Shown here piece by piece: positions 12,731 to 25,383 of a stretch of DNA of 64,000 bases. Below the pieces are notes generated by a model. That model was not told the origin of the DNA. It was given only the letters and a program-made list of their open reading frames with translations, and did no database searches. Both the position numbers and the translations under genes were made by a program. The stretch comes from Onchidella celtica (lineage: Eukaryota > Mollusca > Gastropoda > Systellommatophora > Onchidiidae): positions 39,266,846-39,330,845 of the forward strand of contig OZ007575.1 of assembly GCA_963931925.1 (NCBI GenBank), in the 5' to 3' direction. The stretch's first letter is position 1, and each line of letters opens with the position of its first letter.

Positions 12731-14644
12731 CATCATGTCATGCCATGTCAGTGACCAAAATTCATACGCTCTGATCAAGACAATGGCATGATTTTATACA
12801 GCCATCCTACCCGAGACATGATTAGTGAGAGTCGGCGATGGTTAGCGGGTCACTTTCCATCTCTCCCATTAAAAGTTTATAATTACTCGATATTCTCGCT
12901 GATTTGGTAAAATAATAAAATCAAACCTTTTCGTTTTCTTTTGTTTATTGGTCTCAGCAATGGCGTCCGTAATAGACAGTGGATACACTGTGTGTATGTG
13001 TAATCATGTAGCAACAGTGGTGGTGGTGACGGTGTGCGGCCGTGTTTATGGCTTAGTGGTCTGCGCACGATGTGTACCAATCGTGCTGTGGGTGGTTGTG
13101 AAGTGTGTGTGTGTGTGTTTGTGGGCATGTGTTGTGAGTACAAGATAAGAAGTGAGTGACACATTATTGAATCATCCACCGCAATGGGCGATCTGTCGCC
13201 AGCAACATTTGGGTCTCGGAATAAAGGGTTCCGGGTCAAATCCTTGAGGTAACCAGAGGAATAAAGGAGTTTATTTTGTCTATAAACGTTGTCTCTGATC
13301 TTTGCAATCCCGGAATTTACAGATTTACCATGAATTAGCTGGCGAGGCATTGCAGGGACGCTCGGAGTTAGGGCAAGGATGAGGGTGATCGAAGAGACGG
13401 GGCCTGTGAATCTTTTAGGAATGCAGGGGGTGGGAAAGGTGCAGACTAGAATATTGAGGGAAAACCTGAGGGGGTTTACTGAGTACACACATCGTTAAAG
13501 GTCAGGGGCGAGCCGAGAGGAACACTAGCACGTGAGTTAGCGTGAGCAGCATGCTTGCACGTGCTGGAACCAGCATGTTTGGGCCCCGTGTAAAGGGCCT
13601 TAAGAAAATAAACCTGACTCTCTGTTCCAGCCGTAGCCACAATATTTGCCCACTAGTCTTACCCCCTCCCGCCCCTCTCCCCCCCCCCCCACCCCCACGC
13701 CCACCCCGCTGCCATCTCCTCCCAAGTCCATGCGAGGTATCGAAAAGAGAAAAAAAAAAAAAAAAACTAAATCGAGGAGGGGAGAGGGTGTACACAAGAT
13801 AAGATGAGGGACGGGCAGGCGACAAACTTATGATATTGATATATTCATATTATTACGGCATTTTCAGATCGATCCTTGAAAATATCAAAACGTATTTAAC
13901 TGCTGAATTTGTCTGATGAAGAAACCCGAGGACTAGATGTGGCCAAAACGCCAGTGGAGCATAAATTGGTTCTATAATAAATATTAGAAAAATAGCAGGC
14001 CCTGTGTTTGGATAATGTATGTTTTGATTGTATTGATTCATTAATAACTCTGAAAATTATTTGCCGTCTCAGTATGTTGTGCTGGAGAATAAAACAGGTT
14101 GACAGACCACTGAATTGGTGTTGTCAGACCATCGTCTTCTTCGGATAACGTACTGAGTGAAAATGAAAGAGATGGGCTGTGTCCAGAGATGCCAAAGTCG
14201 AAAATGGGACAACAATTGGACTAACAAGCTGTTTCTCTGGTTGGATGTTTGATTATGCTTGATGGCATACACTGTTTGTGTATGTGTCATTACTTTTGTG
14301 ATGCTGTCTCTGTTCGTGCGGAATTTTATCAAGACTATCTATTTATTTTCCTCTACAGCTTGATGTGTTGATAAATTGTCAGTTACAGAATCCTTCTGGT
14401 TAAGTTGTGCGTTCATCACTCTTGAATTTTAGCTTACTGAAATTGAATTTAAGGTCGAATGGATGGTTGGATAAGTTGATAGAATTCCCGTCAAATGTTC
14501 CATGACAATAACTAGAGGACTTAGGGAAAGTGCTCCAGGGGAGGGGTACCAGTGTAACCAATCATATCCGAGAAAGGTTAGACTTCCGCCTCTGTATCTA
14601 CGTCCTCGGCAAGTTCTGGCTTAAGGACAGAAGGGGTGAGCGAT

Positions 14645-14700
14645 TGACGTGTGTCTCAGATGTGTGAGCCACTAGACCACACGGCTTCAAATAGTTCACT
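14645..14700 (-). repeat. tRNA-like (A-box) SINE fragment
   Basis: On the minus strand the sequence reads GTGTGGTCTAGTGGCTCACA. TGGTCTAGTGG is an exact fit to the tRNA-type A box TRGYNNANNGG. No B box follows at the normal distance, so this is a broken SINE head and not a tRNA gene. Confidence 0.45.
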
Positions 14701-15889
14701 ACAAAAGACAAGGACACAAGTTCCGGAAGAAACGCAAATCGCAAGCACAGGTTTGTAGTGAGACTGCACGGTTTGGATTATCTTCGTGTATCGGATGCTC
14801 TGTTCTTTCAGGTCTTGAGAAAGGTGGCTGGGAACACCAGGAGGCAATGCAGGTGAAATAATCTTTAGACAATCTCGTTCAAATCAATGGCATTTGCCAC
14901 TTCTCAATGCACTGAAATTTCAACTTTACTCAGTGCTTTCTGCCTTCCGACTCTGATTGTGTGTGCGTTGAGAACTACACTTGATCTGCACACCTCCGTT
15001 CTTCTCCTTTATCTGCAGTTTCCGAGACTGCTTGCATTTAAAACAGAGCTAAAATCGCCACTGTTCGATCGTGCATTTCTGGCTCCAAATCTTTTCTGAA
15101 GAGATTTTTGTTTCTGGAGGGGCTCAGCCTGTGGCTGTTGGGCCTCGACTCCAAATCAGTTCCCACTGGGCCACCACGTTTGATGTCTTCAGACATGATT
15201 TTATTGAATACACTTTTTTTTTTCTGATCCCTGCTGCCGTTATACCCATGTCCTTATTTAATAGGAGGGTTATTTTGGTTGCCTTCAGTATGGAGAAAAC
15301 GCCATTTTGGACAATTCCAGCACCTTCTTCCAATGCTAATATTTCAGTTCATCCTTAAACGTCCTTATTATAACCCTAAACCGGAGTTTCCTCTATTTCC
15401 TTTAGAAATACGATCGTGAGAACATTTTCCATATAGTACGCTCTCTTTTTTGCACTCTTGTGCTGACGTCATTCAATAAGAATACAAAATGATTTAACCA
15501 GAACTTAGTTGAAGTTCTAAATCTAACCTAAATTGTATCAGCTTATTCTTTCAAAAATATTTCATGCTTTATGTTTTTAATTCAAAGAAATATTGATGAT
15601 CAAACTGTGGGGTACTATATCCTCCTCCTATACAAAATACGCACTAAACTTCTTAGACATTACTTTTACTCTGGAAGCTGGAGCAAACCTTATATTTGTA
15701 TTGTTTTCCTCTGTATAACGTTTCACAACTAATTTCTCATACAAAACCGCAAATACAAGACTTTAATCCAGCTCATCGTTAGGTAACCTGATTGTCTGAC
15801 CCTTGAGGTCACTAAAGCAAAAACTGGACACGGGTCACACAATGTCTGTGCTTCGTAATGGCGCTGACACCAAATCCCCATCTTTCTTT

Positions 15890-16075
15890 ATAAGCAGATT
15901 TCCGTATTTTATGAGTAAATTGCTATATTTCATGAGCAGTTTACCATAACTGAGCAGACTTCTGAACTTTATGAACGGATTGCCTTATTATGAGCAGATT
16001 GTCCCGTTTAAGAGCAGAATGTCTATATTTATGAGCAGATTGCAAAAATGAAACAGATTGCCATATTTTAGGAGC
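15890..16075. repeat. Degenerate ~25-bp minisatellite
   Basis: About seven degenerate repeats of a TTTATGAGCAGATTGCCATA-like unit, with internal variants such as ATGAACGGATTGCC and AAGAGCAGAATGTC. It looks old because copies diverge strongly. Confidence 0.75.
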
Positions 16076-16524
16076 CAAATTAATCGTTGATTGTTGGCAG
16101 GTTGTGATTCAGAGCAAACATACTTTACCGAAGATGGAAATTAAACATCAATTGACAAAATAATCATGCAGAACGGTTGCGATTTAAAAGAAGTGGATTA
16201 TTTTACGACACATCGAAACAACAACAACAACAACAACAAAAACTGACGCCCAGAAACATTTAAAATGAAAGGAAAATACCTGGTTATGTTCCCGCTGGAA
16301 TGGGACCAAACAAGCAGGACGTTGTCCACAATTGTGTGGCTCTTTGAACATCTGGAAACTTAATGTATTCCATTGTTTGCATTAGTTGGTCACTTGAACA
16401 AACCAATCATGGTGCTGATATCTGATAAGTTCTACTGGAGTGTCATGCTCTAGAAAAGGGAGAATTTTTTTGAGAGTTGGAGTGTGTGTATAATTTAATA
16501 CTTTGAATATGAATGTTGAAGAGA

Positions 16525-16810
16525 TCTGAATTTTTTTTTTTTTACTTAACTTAAATGTATTTAATTTAATTTGATCTGAGTTAATTTAATTCTATTTTAT
16601 GTTATTTAACTTGACTTATTTCAATTTTTAATTAAATTCAATTTGTTCTATTTTATTTCATTTCGTTTTTTTTTTTTATTTTACTTTATTTCATCATATT
16701 TTATTTCATTTTATTCTCCTTCATTTTATTTTATTTAATTTTTATATCGTTTTATTTTATTTTTATATGATTTTGTTTATTTTTAATCATTTTACATTAC
16801 TTTATTTCGT
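16525..16810. repeat. T-rich (TTTTATT)n low complexity
   Basis: Degenerate TTTAATT and TTTTATTTTA units over about 280 bp. Confidence 0.85.
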
Positions 16811-17089
16811 TTAAAAACCATCGACGTTAGCTGTTTAAAGAAAGATAAATTAATGTGAAGTGGTTTGCTCAAGGACAATGCTTTCCCTCCCACTGAGGCC
16901 AGATGATATCAGAGGGGTAATGAAAGTAATTAGTTTAGTGTAGGCAAACGTGAGTAGAAAGGGCGAGGGAGGTAAGTCTGGCATTGTGTATTAGAGAATG
17001 GAATTGTAAGGTAGACTGAGATATAAGTTGCCATGTTGGAAGCTAGTGACACAAGAAACCGAAATAAAATATAAATTATCCTTAAGCAA

Positions 17090-17325
17090 ACTTACTTCTT
17101 GTTTGTTCTATCTCCATTTTCTGAAAAAAAAAAAAAACTGGGTAATTTTTTGTGTGTAACAAAAGCACATTTCGACACTTGTTTTGAATGCGTTGTGGCA
17201 CTTATCAAGCTGTTTCACAGTTCCGATTCATTCTAACTCCCTATCGTTATACTAAAGCCGCAAAAGTTTAACGTCGAATTTCTCAGTTGTGCAAACAGTA
17301 GAGCTGGAACAAAGAAGAATAATAC
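17090..17325 (+). mobile_element. MITE-like family A, copy 4
   Basis: Left ACTTACTTCTTGTTTGTTC, right GAGCTGGAACAAAGAAGAAT. The core GTTGTGGCACTTATCAAGCT is present and there is an expanded A run after the left terminus. The outermost right bases are degenerate. Confidence 0.87.
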
Positions 17326-17786
17326 GTAGGGCTTTCACTTGAAAGAAAACAAAAACTCTCAATTCATTTGATCTTGAGACAACTCAAATAAATTATGCCC
17401 ATTTAGGTAACTTTTTTTAATTTCCATTTGTTAATGAAGAAACTGGCAGAAATTGTGGCCGACGTCTGAACACATCTTAACTGCCGAGCCGTCGTAACAC
17501 ATGGACACACTGGGCAGTTCCCCAGGGGCCCCAATGATTTAGGGGGTTCCTTGCTTGCAAATTTACATTGGTTTTTGAACCGTGGGGCCGCAGCCAATTG
17601 CTTTGTCCAGGGGTCCATATCAATATTAAGACGGCCCTGTTTGACTGCTGTAGCTGTGCATTGAAGACACTTGCGCATCGCAATATTATTTCCTACTGTT
17701 GCACAAAAGCCACCAGGCTTGCATCTTGTCTAATGAAACAAACAACAACAACAACAACAAAAAACCTCCGATTTTTTCCTCTAGAA

Positions 17787-18442
17787 CAGTGGTTCTCAAG
17801 CTTTTCTGTCCCACGCCCCATTTCAGTTTTTAACAAAAATAACAACAAAAAACGTGCACCCTACAATGATCAAACAAAGTATACAGAAGTTAATAGAAGT
17901 AAGCAGAAGTTTGGGGGAAGACAGAGCACTAAGATAATGATTCAGAGAAAATATGAGGCGAAATAAAGATGTAGTGCCTAGTCAGTACGGGTGCCGTAGC
18001 AGAGGTCCCGGGTTCTAATCCCATCTTGATAATTTCTCTTTCTTCTTTCTTTCACTTCCGCTTTGCTTTTCTGAGCACTAACTAGTCGCTACAACTTTAA
18101 TTCGCCTCATATTTTCTCTGAATAATTACTATACAGCATATATAAAAAGATTTTTTAAAGATATTTGTATCGCCTGTGTCGAGCGACCAAGAACGCATGT
18201 AACTGGCTAGATTGCGCAAAAGCCATTAAAATCTTGCATCTGTTAGGTTCGATATTTTATTCCGAGATTGACAGGGAAACCCACCAAAACGACACAAGCA
18301 ACAGCAGTTTATCTATGCAGTAAAGTTAAAACACACTATGAAATGTAACATTTCTTTGAAAAATTCTCACACCCCATTCTGAAGTCCCACGCTCCACCCC
18401 AACCCATTGTCACTCCCCGCCGGTGGGGTTTGAGAAACACTG
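17787..18442 (+). mobile_element. hAT-like non-autonomous element
   Basis: Left end CAGTGGTTCTCAAGC and right end TTTGAGAAACACTG form the short inverted repeat typical of hAT transposons. The flanking octamers ctctagaa and cgctggaa agree at 6 of 8 positions, consistent with a decayed 8-bp target duplication. The inner ends carry the CCCACGCCCC and CCCATTCTGAAGTCCCACG blocks shared with copies at 21651 and 56971. No transposase frame is present. A second inverted-repeat insert sits inside it (17940-18123). Confidence 0.85.
17940..18123 (+). mobile_element. Nested inverted-repeat element with tRNA-like promoter
   Basis: ATTCAGAGAAAATATGAGGC at the left (continuing GAAAT to 17964) is matched in reverse complement by the right end (18099-18123), with about 24 of 25 bases agreeing. 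Between them lies GTGCCTAGTCAGTACGGGTG followed by GGTTCTAATCC (18011-18021), which looks like a tRNA B box, and then a CT-rich stretch. It may be a foldback element that captured a tRNA-derived SINE, or a SINE whose ends became inverted. It is nested in the hAT-like element. Confidence 0.65.
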
Positions 18443-18449
18443 CGCTGGA

Positions 18450-21030
18450 ACATTGAAATTCAGTAGCCCTTGCTCATCCTCAAAGTGAGAAAACAGATAA
18501 AGAAGAGAAAACTGAGTGATAATTTACTTTAAAATTGTAAAGAATACTTAGAACCAGGTTGTGAAAGAAAACCCTAATAGTTTACACGTTCTATCTATAA
18601 ACGCACGTCTTTGAAGTTGTTACTCTCAAATTTGCGATTAAATAAAATAACGATAAACGCGCATCCAACTATTATTTTTTTGCATGAGACCTGCATACAC
18701 TTGAAAGACGCCGTCATCTTTGAAGAAATCTTTCTATTATCTTTCATTACAATAGATTTAGCTTAAATTCAAATAAAAAGAACATGATATATAATATTCT
18801 TGTTTAGTCGAGAGGAGATGTAAAACAACGGAGATGTTTTGGTTCGGACTGACAAGTAAATAATATCTTGTCCTGGGAGTGCTGGCTAGGCTTTTAGCGG
18901 CCTGTGTCGTAAATCTTCGACTTTTATGTTGTACGGACGAGAATAGATGCATTATGACGTCATTAATATTCTATGACAGAACGTAAAAAGCATAAATTAT
19001 GATTGACGGCTTGTCTCCTCCCCTTCCCAAAAAGCCTTCCCAGAGTGGGACCCTGGGGGAGAGAGGGTGGGGGTAGGGGGGGGGGGAATGTCAGGTTTTA
19101 GATGCCACGTCATAATGTATACACCACTTTTCACTGCAGGGCAGGAAAGACGGGAGACAGTGAGCGAACTTCTGAACTTAAAACAGATGATGAAGAAAAA
19201 GATTGTTTTTCTTCAAATAGGATTGACAGACAGACAAACAGATGATAAATGTGGCACAGAAAAGGATTCCAACGGAATAAACGCGAAAATCGGAATGAAA
19301 AATGAAATATGGAGATCATGCTAAGCCAGCCCCCCCCCCCCTCCCAAAAATAAATTAGCCCCATCCCTCATACAAAAAAAACAAACAGCTACGACCCCCC
19401 AAAAAACTCCACCCCACCGTCATCACGATTGCCCCTAATGTAAAAATGTAAAAAAAAAAAGAAAAGAATTAAAGAAGCGCACCATTCTGAAAGAGATAAA
19501 TATCAAGCCTGAGAGTTTTGGGCCATTATGCAACAGCGCAAGGCCGATGTCTCGCTGTGAGCTCATTTACTCCGGGGCTTTAGATGTTGAGTCGTTCACT
19601 GGCAGTTAGTCTCCGCTCACCGATACCTGTCTACTCACATCACTGGGCCCGGGGGGGGGGGGCGTGGCGGTCGGCAGGGCAGACATCTACATTAGCAGCA
19701 GCTTGTATCTTTAAATAGAACAAAAACACCGAAAATTCCGTTACTTACGCGTTACATTAAAAGAACACAACAAAAACTAGATTTGGTGTTATTTGTTTCG
19801 TTTAATACTTCGTTTCGGATAGAAGGAACACAAGAAAAAAAAAAAAAAAAGAATTGGTGTTTATTTTATTTTGTTTCTTTTATGATTTGATTGTGTGTGC
19901 GTGGGTACGGGGATGCGTATGTATGCATGCTGGTGTGTGAGTGTATCCGTGCCTGTTTATGTGTTAAATTGATGGAAAACGTTTTTAGAAAAAGCGTACA
20001 TAAAATTATTCCATTTCTCCCCGTATCTCCTATAAATAAGACCCGACATCTCTATAAATAATAAATAAATCAGACTAGATGCTCAATTCTGTACAGTGAC
20101 CTCCGCTAAACTTTTTTTTTTTTTCTTGAAACTGATAACATGAAACTGGGCTCGTGCTGATTTCACATCCAGAAAAGCAAAAGAGTGATAAAGGAATTGT
20201 GTTTCTTTTTTTGTATTTCTTTTACTGAAAAAAAAAAAAATCATATTATTCCAGCATCTTCCATTTATAGGTTGTGATTTCCCTCTAATATTTCGCAAGC
20301 ATTATTATCTGGATCGTTCTCTTACAAGGTAAATGTGTGTACGCTGGTCCTGTTAACGGGTTGATGAAGCTGGGACAAAAAAACAACAACCCAATTTCGA
20401 TGACTCTCTACACATTTTAGAGATCCAGTGATTTATGTTTTTGAGGTTTTGTGAAATATATTAAAATGAGCAGTGATGTCGACGATGACAGCTGCCCTAA
20501 GTGGTATAATGGGTGTAACATACAGCAGAATCAAAACTGCACACACACAAAAAAAACCTCCAGTACACCAGGTCATTAATTAATCTACTAATGTAATTTG
20601 GTAACTTAGAGGCTATGTTCTTTTATGGAAAAAACGAGTCTGAACGCAAATTCCTGAAACCCTCGGAGATGAAATGTAATGAAACAAGCCAGGCTTCTTT
20701 TGAAGCCAGTTTATGAATAAGTTTTTCTGTAAGGTAATTAGGCAGAACACAAAAAATATTGTGAGGCTGTGGATTTTCTTTGCAGCTTGGAAGTGAAGAA
20801 TCTGACACTCCACCTAAGAACCAATGATCTATAAAGAACTCCATGCGCCGTAGGTAGGATAGAGGTGTATGCATTAAAAAAAAACTTAAAAATAGTCCCA
20901 AATTTTCTTTAATCCATGGCAGAAAATAAAATATTGAGTAATAAATACCATTACAAAGTATGTAAATTTTATATCTCCCTGAAATCCGAGTTTTCCCGCT
21001 CACCGAAGGAGTAACCATGCTTGTTTATCA
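18450..21030. other. Sequence with no gene or repeat family recognised
   Basis: AT-rich. It holds G runs near 19061-19087 and 19650-19664, a C run near 19330-19341, and several A/T homopolymers. Frames are short and lack motifs. Confidence 0.5.
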
Positions 21031-21033
21031 TAG

Positions 21034-21269
21034 CGCGATCTACGTCCTTGTTTGTTCTATTTCCATTTTCTATCTTTTAATGTGAACGAGAGGTATAACA
21101 AATGCAGCTTTGACATCTGTTTAAACTGTGTTGTGGCACTCATCAAGCTGTTTCACGGTTCCAATTTATTCTAACTTCTTATCCTGATGCTAAAGCCCCA
21201 AACATTGAACGTCGAATTTCTCAGTTGTGCAAAAAGTGGAGCTGGAACAAACAAGAACTCAGGTGACGA
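21034..21269 (+). mobile_element. MITE-like family A, copy 5
   Basis: Left GCGATCTACGTCCTTGTTTG, right ACAAACAAGAACTCAGGTGA. The core is complete, including GTCGAATTTCTCAGTTGTGC. Same orientation as copies 1, 2 and 4. Confidence 0.9.
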
Positions 21270-21650
21270 TAGGTTGCGGCTGAACAAGGAAAATAACAAC
21301 GACGACGTTTAACTCATTTAACTCGCCTTAAACCATCTGACAAGAGAGTTTATTCCAAAGGCAACGTTTCAGTTACAATTTCTTCATGGCAATTTTTTTG
21401 CCGTAGATCACAACATTTATTGCAACGTCATAAAGTGATTTTGTTCACACCAGATCGTTCATGAATGTTCACAAACTTCACGCATTTCGTGTCCCTTTTC
21501 TTATATCCTCGCATTAATGCAGAAATAAAGTGCAATAAAACTCATTTAGGAAGAAAGCAAACCAACAACAACAACAAAATAAAACTGTGTAAACGGACAA
21601 GGTGAAGCCCATCCATTATAGCCAAATTACCAAGAACTAAGACTATAGAC

Positions 21651-22025
21651 CAGTATTTCTCAACCGTTTTTGTCCCATACCTCACTTCAGTTTTCCAAAA
21701 GGTGCGCCGTACTATATATCGGACAAAGTTAGTATGAGTTTTTACAAAAAGATTTTAAAGGTATTTGTGAGTTCAGTATGTATACATTCAAGAGAAGTTT
21801 TAATTAAAATTTCATTTCAAGTTGTATCCACTTGCTTCTTACTTAAATGTGAGCCTTGCCCTTGATGCTGGTTGCACATTTGTTTGATGATTGCCAGTTT
21901 TAGCTATTAATATTAATCATCACTATGAAAAAACCCTGTGCCCCATTCTCAAGTCCCACGCCTCACCAAAATAAATGTCGCCATGCCCAACTGATGGGGC
22001 ATGCGCCCCACCTTGCGAAACACTG
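21651..22025 (+). mobile_element. hAT-like non-autonomous element
   Basis: Left CAGTATTTCTCAACCG and right TTGCGAAACACTG form the inverted repeat. Flanking octamers ctatagac and ctatagag match at 7 of 8 bases, a clear 8-bp target-site duplication. Internal blocks (TTTTGTCCCATACCTCACTT and CAAGTCCCACGCCTCACC) match the 17787 element, so they are one family. No open frame. Confidence 0.9.
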
Positions 22026-22820
22026 CTATAGAGAGAATCAACCCGGGCACCGCCGGTTACCTCTTCTAATATACATTATATTTTTTGTACCATCATATTT
22101 GCATAAAAGGAATCAGTTGCAGCTACTCCACAGTTCTCTATCAATTTCACACTAAGCGGGACACCGCTGTGGATACACGAAACAAAATGACTTCTATCGT
22201 AGCAGGCGAAGAGGTGGGAGGGGGTAACATTAAGATTCTTGCCCTGGCATCGGATGGATAGAAAGAAGACCGAAAAAGAAGGATGGAAGAATCGGTGTCG
22301 ACTCTCTTTGAAGAAAATAAAAAATAGAAAATTAAGGGAATGTTCCTTAATGATATTTTGGAAACAATATTTTCCTCATAACCTGAACAAGGAATGCTTC
22401 AGGGGGTTTTATGTAAAGGCATTAACTCGCGTTATCGGTGGTTTCTGGTACCAAGTTTTTTTTGTGTGTGAATTTTTGGGCTACATACGTTTTTTTTTTT
22501 TTTTTTCTTTTCATCTTGTTTTTTTTTTTTTCCTTTCGTCCTTTTGCTCTTTGGGCGCGACGACAGCGTCGATGGCGTTATTGATGAAACGCACAATGGT
22601 GTTCAGAATGAGAATGTATCAGTGTGCACCGGTGTTTGTGTTATAAGTGTGAGTGTGTGTGTGTTGTATTTTTTGTATCTTATATATACTTCTTTAATCC
22701 CATTTGGGAAATTTACCTCAGTGTCATTGCAGACACGTCGTCGCCACAGTGCAACGCACGTAGCCTTTTGGGGGGGGGGGGCGGGGGGGGGCGTGTAGTT
22801 GTTGGGAAAGGTTATTTATT

Positions 22821-23058
22821 TTAGTTTGCCCTGGCTGCGGCCTGTATCTTTAACTTGCGCAACGTGCGCACGGGCCCTCCGAGTTTTTTCGGCCTTATCC
22901 GAGAAGACTAGGTGCTCAATCCTACCTACCAAAGGATCAGGGACAAGAAAATGTGAGAAAAATCCCAAAAATTCCAACATGCCTGCATCAACAGGGATTC
23001 TAACCCGTTATCTTAGGCATGAGAGGCGAGCACCTTGCCTCTAGACCACCGTGTGGCC
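22821..23058 (-). mobile_element. tRNA-headed SINE-like family B, copy 1
   Basis: Read on the minus strand, it begins with a Pol III-type promoter. The A box is TGGTCTAGAGG (23038-23048 on +), an exact TRGYNNANNGG match, with a degenerate B box GGGTTAGAATCCC about 33 bases later. A body shared with copies at 26201, 60128 and 60812 follows (CTAGTCTTCTCGGATAAGG and a CGGAGGGCCCGTGCGCACG-like stretch). No coding function. Confidence 0.85.
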
Positions 23059-23084
23059 AGAGTGTGGCTATGCACGTGTACAAG

Positions 23085-23700
23085 TATGGGTGTTTGTACT
23101 GCCTAGAACCAATGAGTGTATGTGAATTTGGATGATTGTATGTGTGTCTATGTGTACCTTTTTCATAACGTGTAGATATGTATGATGAAGGTGTTTGATT
23201 GTGTTGATTAGTTTTGTATAGAGGTATATGATTCCGTGTGTGTGTTTGTTTGTACATAATGTGTGTTCATGAGCCAATGTTTGTTCTCCCTAAAATAGAT
23301 GACTGTGTGTGATTCTGGATGACTGGGTATATGTGTATGCGTGGATGTTTTATTATGTAAATGTGTAAGACGATGTGTGTAGATTTGCTTTGTTTCGATG
23401 TATGTGTGTTTCCATGTGTGTGTTTGTGTGAACACGAGTGAGTTTGCAATATCTAAAACTGATGGCTGTATGTGATTCTGGATGATTGTATTTGTGTGCA
23501 TGCGTGCATATTTTTACGTGTAGATGTGTATGAAGATGTATATGTGTGTGTATGTATGTGTGTGTACACGAGTGAGTTTTTGTAATCCCTAATACTGATC
23601 GCTGTATGTGATTCTGGGTGACTGCGTATGTGTGGAATGCGTGGATGTTTTATTATGTGTAGATGTGTGTGAATATGTATGTCTAGATTGTTATCGTACA
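23085..23700. repeat. GT-rich long-period minisatellite
   Basis: Four degenerate units anchored at GTGATTCTGGATGA-like motifs (about 23124, 23311, 23474 and 23610). Unit lengths vary (187, 163, 136 bp). Shared parts include TGCGTGGATGTTTTATTATG and ACACGAGTGAGTTT. The antisense His/Thr-rich frames are translations of this repeat. Confidence 0.85.
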
Positions 23701-24269
23701 GATGCGTCATTTGTGTGTGCGTCTGTGTGTGTGTACGCACTGTATCTCAACGCCCTCCCTCTGTAAAGGAAGGAAGGATGGGCGAAGAAACGAACGACAG
23801 GCAGCCCTGAAGGAGGAGTTTTTGGGGGAAAACTTCGTAGATCCAGGAATGTTCTCTTTGATGTGTCGGCAAAACGAAAAAAAAAAAAAGCCTGTGCACA
23901 AACACCTCTTAATATCTGTTGATTAAAGTTCTTCAGAATAATCGTAAAGTAGATTTTATTTTTTGCCTCTATCCCTCCTCCTCCCAAAAACCCACCCCCC
24001 CCCCTCCCCACACTCCAAGGTTGCTCATCACCCCCCGAGAAGCGATAGTTTTGAAGGCAGACATAAGTAAATTGACTCACTGGAGCAAAATCTGGGCGGT
24101 ATGATGTAAAATCTTAGGAAATGCTGATGTTTCCTCAAAACTGGAGCTGATAAGGTGATGGGTAGCATGCATCAAAGGAAACTCACGTTTTGATGTGGGC
24201 AAAATTGCATTAGCTGTGCATGTCTTAGGTGAAGCTGTGAAAATTGAAGCCAGGAGACTGATATGTGTG

Positions 24270-24290
24270 TGTGAGAGAGATGGAGAGAGA

Positions 24291-24330
<40 letters not shown>

Positions 24331-24420
24331 GAGAGAGAGAGAGAGTGGGGGGGGGCGGGGGGCGCAGGGAGAGAGAGAGAAACAGAGAGGGAGATAGAGA
24401 GAAAAGCAGAGAGATAGAGG

Positions 24421-24462
<42 letters not shown>

Positions 24463-24486
24463 AACAGAGAGAGAGAGAGAGAGAGC
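24270..24486. repeat. (GA)n microsatellite with G-rich interruption
   Basis: Over 200 bp of GA repeats interrupted by a G-rich block at 24347-24370. Confidence 0.95.
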
Positions 24487-24979
24487 TCCACTTTTAAGTA
24501 ACATGCGCCCTTCAACCAATCATGTTTTTATGCCTACTTTCATCGATAGAACCCCTTTAACATTACCGCAAATAGTAGGAGCTTACAAGAAATATTACTA
24601 TATTCATAAACATTCTATTGTAATTATTATTACATGCAGTCTTATTTTACGGGAAGCTCGAGTATCATAATTTCACATAAGTATTATCAATAGATTTACA
24701 TGTAGAAAGAACTTATACCCATAAAGATTATTATTCTTATTACTCTTTATCGTAATCACTATAACATTTCTTCCGGAACTTTCAGGCAAGAACACTATTA
24801 TTGTCATTATTCTGCGTTTACCACTATGTACAGACAGAACATTATGGGAACAATTACTACTTTTATGAACATTCTATTGAGATTCGTATTCGTGGCAGGA
24901 AAATAAGAGAAATAAGTGATTAAAACACGGTAGATATTGTTGGCTGTTTGTCGAAAGAGGTGGCGTTTTGAAGACAAAA

Positions 24980-25038
24980 AGAGAGTGAGAGAGGAAGAGA
25001 GAGAGAGAGAGAGAGAAAGAGAGGAAGAGAGAGAGAAA

Positions 25039-25114
<76 letters not shown>

Positions 25115-25383
25115 TGAGGAAGAAAGAGTGGGAGAGGGAGAGAGGGTGAAATAGTGAGAGAGAAGAGGGAGTAAGTGAGGAAGAAAGAGGGAGAGAAAGA
25201 GAGAGAAAGAGAGAGAGAGGGGGAGAGAGAGAGAGAGAGAGAGGGGGGGGAGAGAGAGGGAGAGAGAGAGAGAGAGGGAGACGTAGAAACAGAGAGACAT
25301 AGATAGAGATAGATAGATAAATAGATAGCGAGAGAGAGGGAGAGGGACGTAGAAACAGAGAGAGATAGATAGAGAGAGATAGC
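24980..25383. repeat. (GA)n and (GATA)n compound microsatellite
   Basis: GA-rich tract with a pure GATA array at about 25039-25113 (some 18 units), then more GA and a local duplication of the GACGTAGAAACAGAGAGA motif (25280 and 25347). Confidence 0.95.

Larger units (their letters stand above)
12731..17089. other. Mostly unique sequence, no gene supported
   Basis: Contains GT-rich stretches (12968-13140), a C-rich block (13660-13715), a degenerate minisatellite (15890-16075) and T-rich low complexity (16525-16810). The longest frame (12883-13488, minus, 201 codons) passes through the GT repeat and has no recognised domain, so I do not call it. Confidence 0.5.

Noticed and set aside
13225-13250. 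B-box-like GGGTCAAATCC after GGGTTCC as another SINE head
   Set aside because: No A box at the right distance and no match to the other SINE-like copies.
12883-13488. Longest minus-strand open frame, 201 codons
   Set aside because: It runs through a GT repeat, has no recognised domain and no codon-use contrast, and the opposite strand is also open for part of it.
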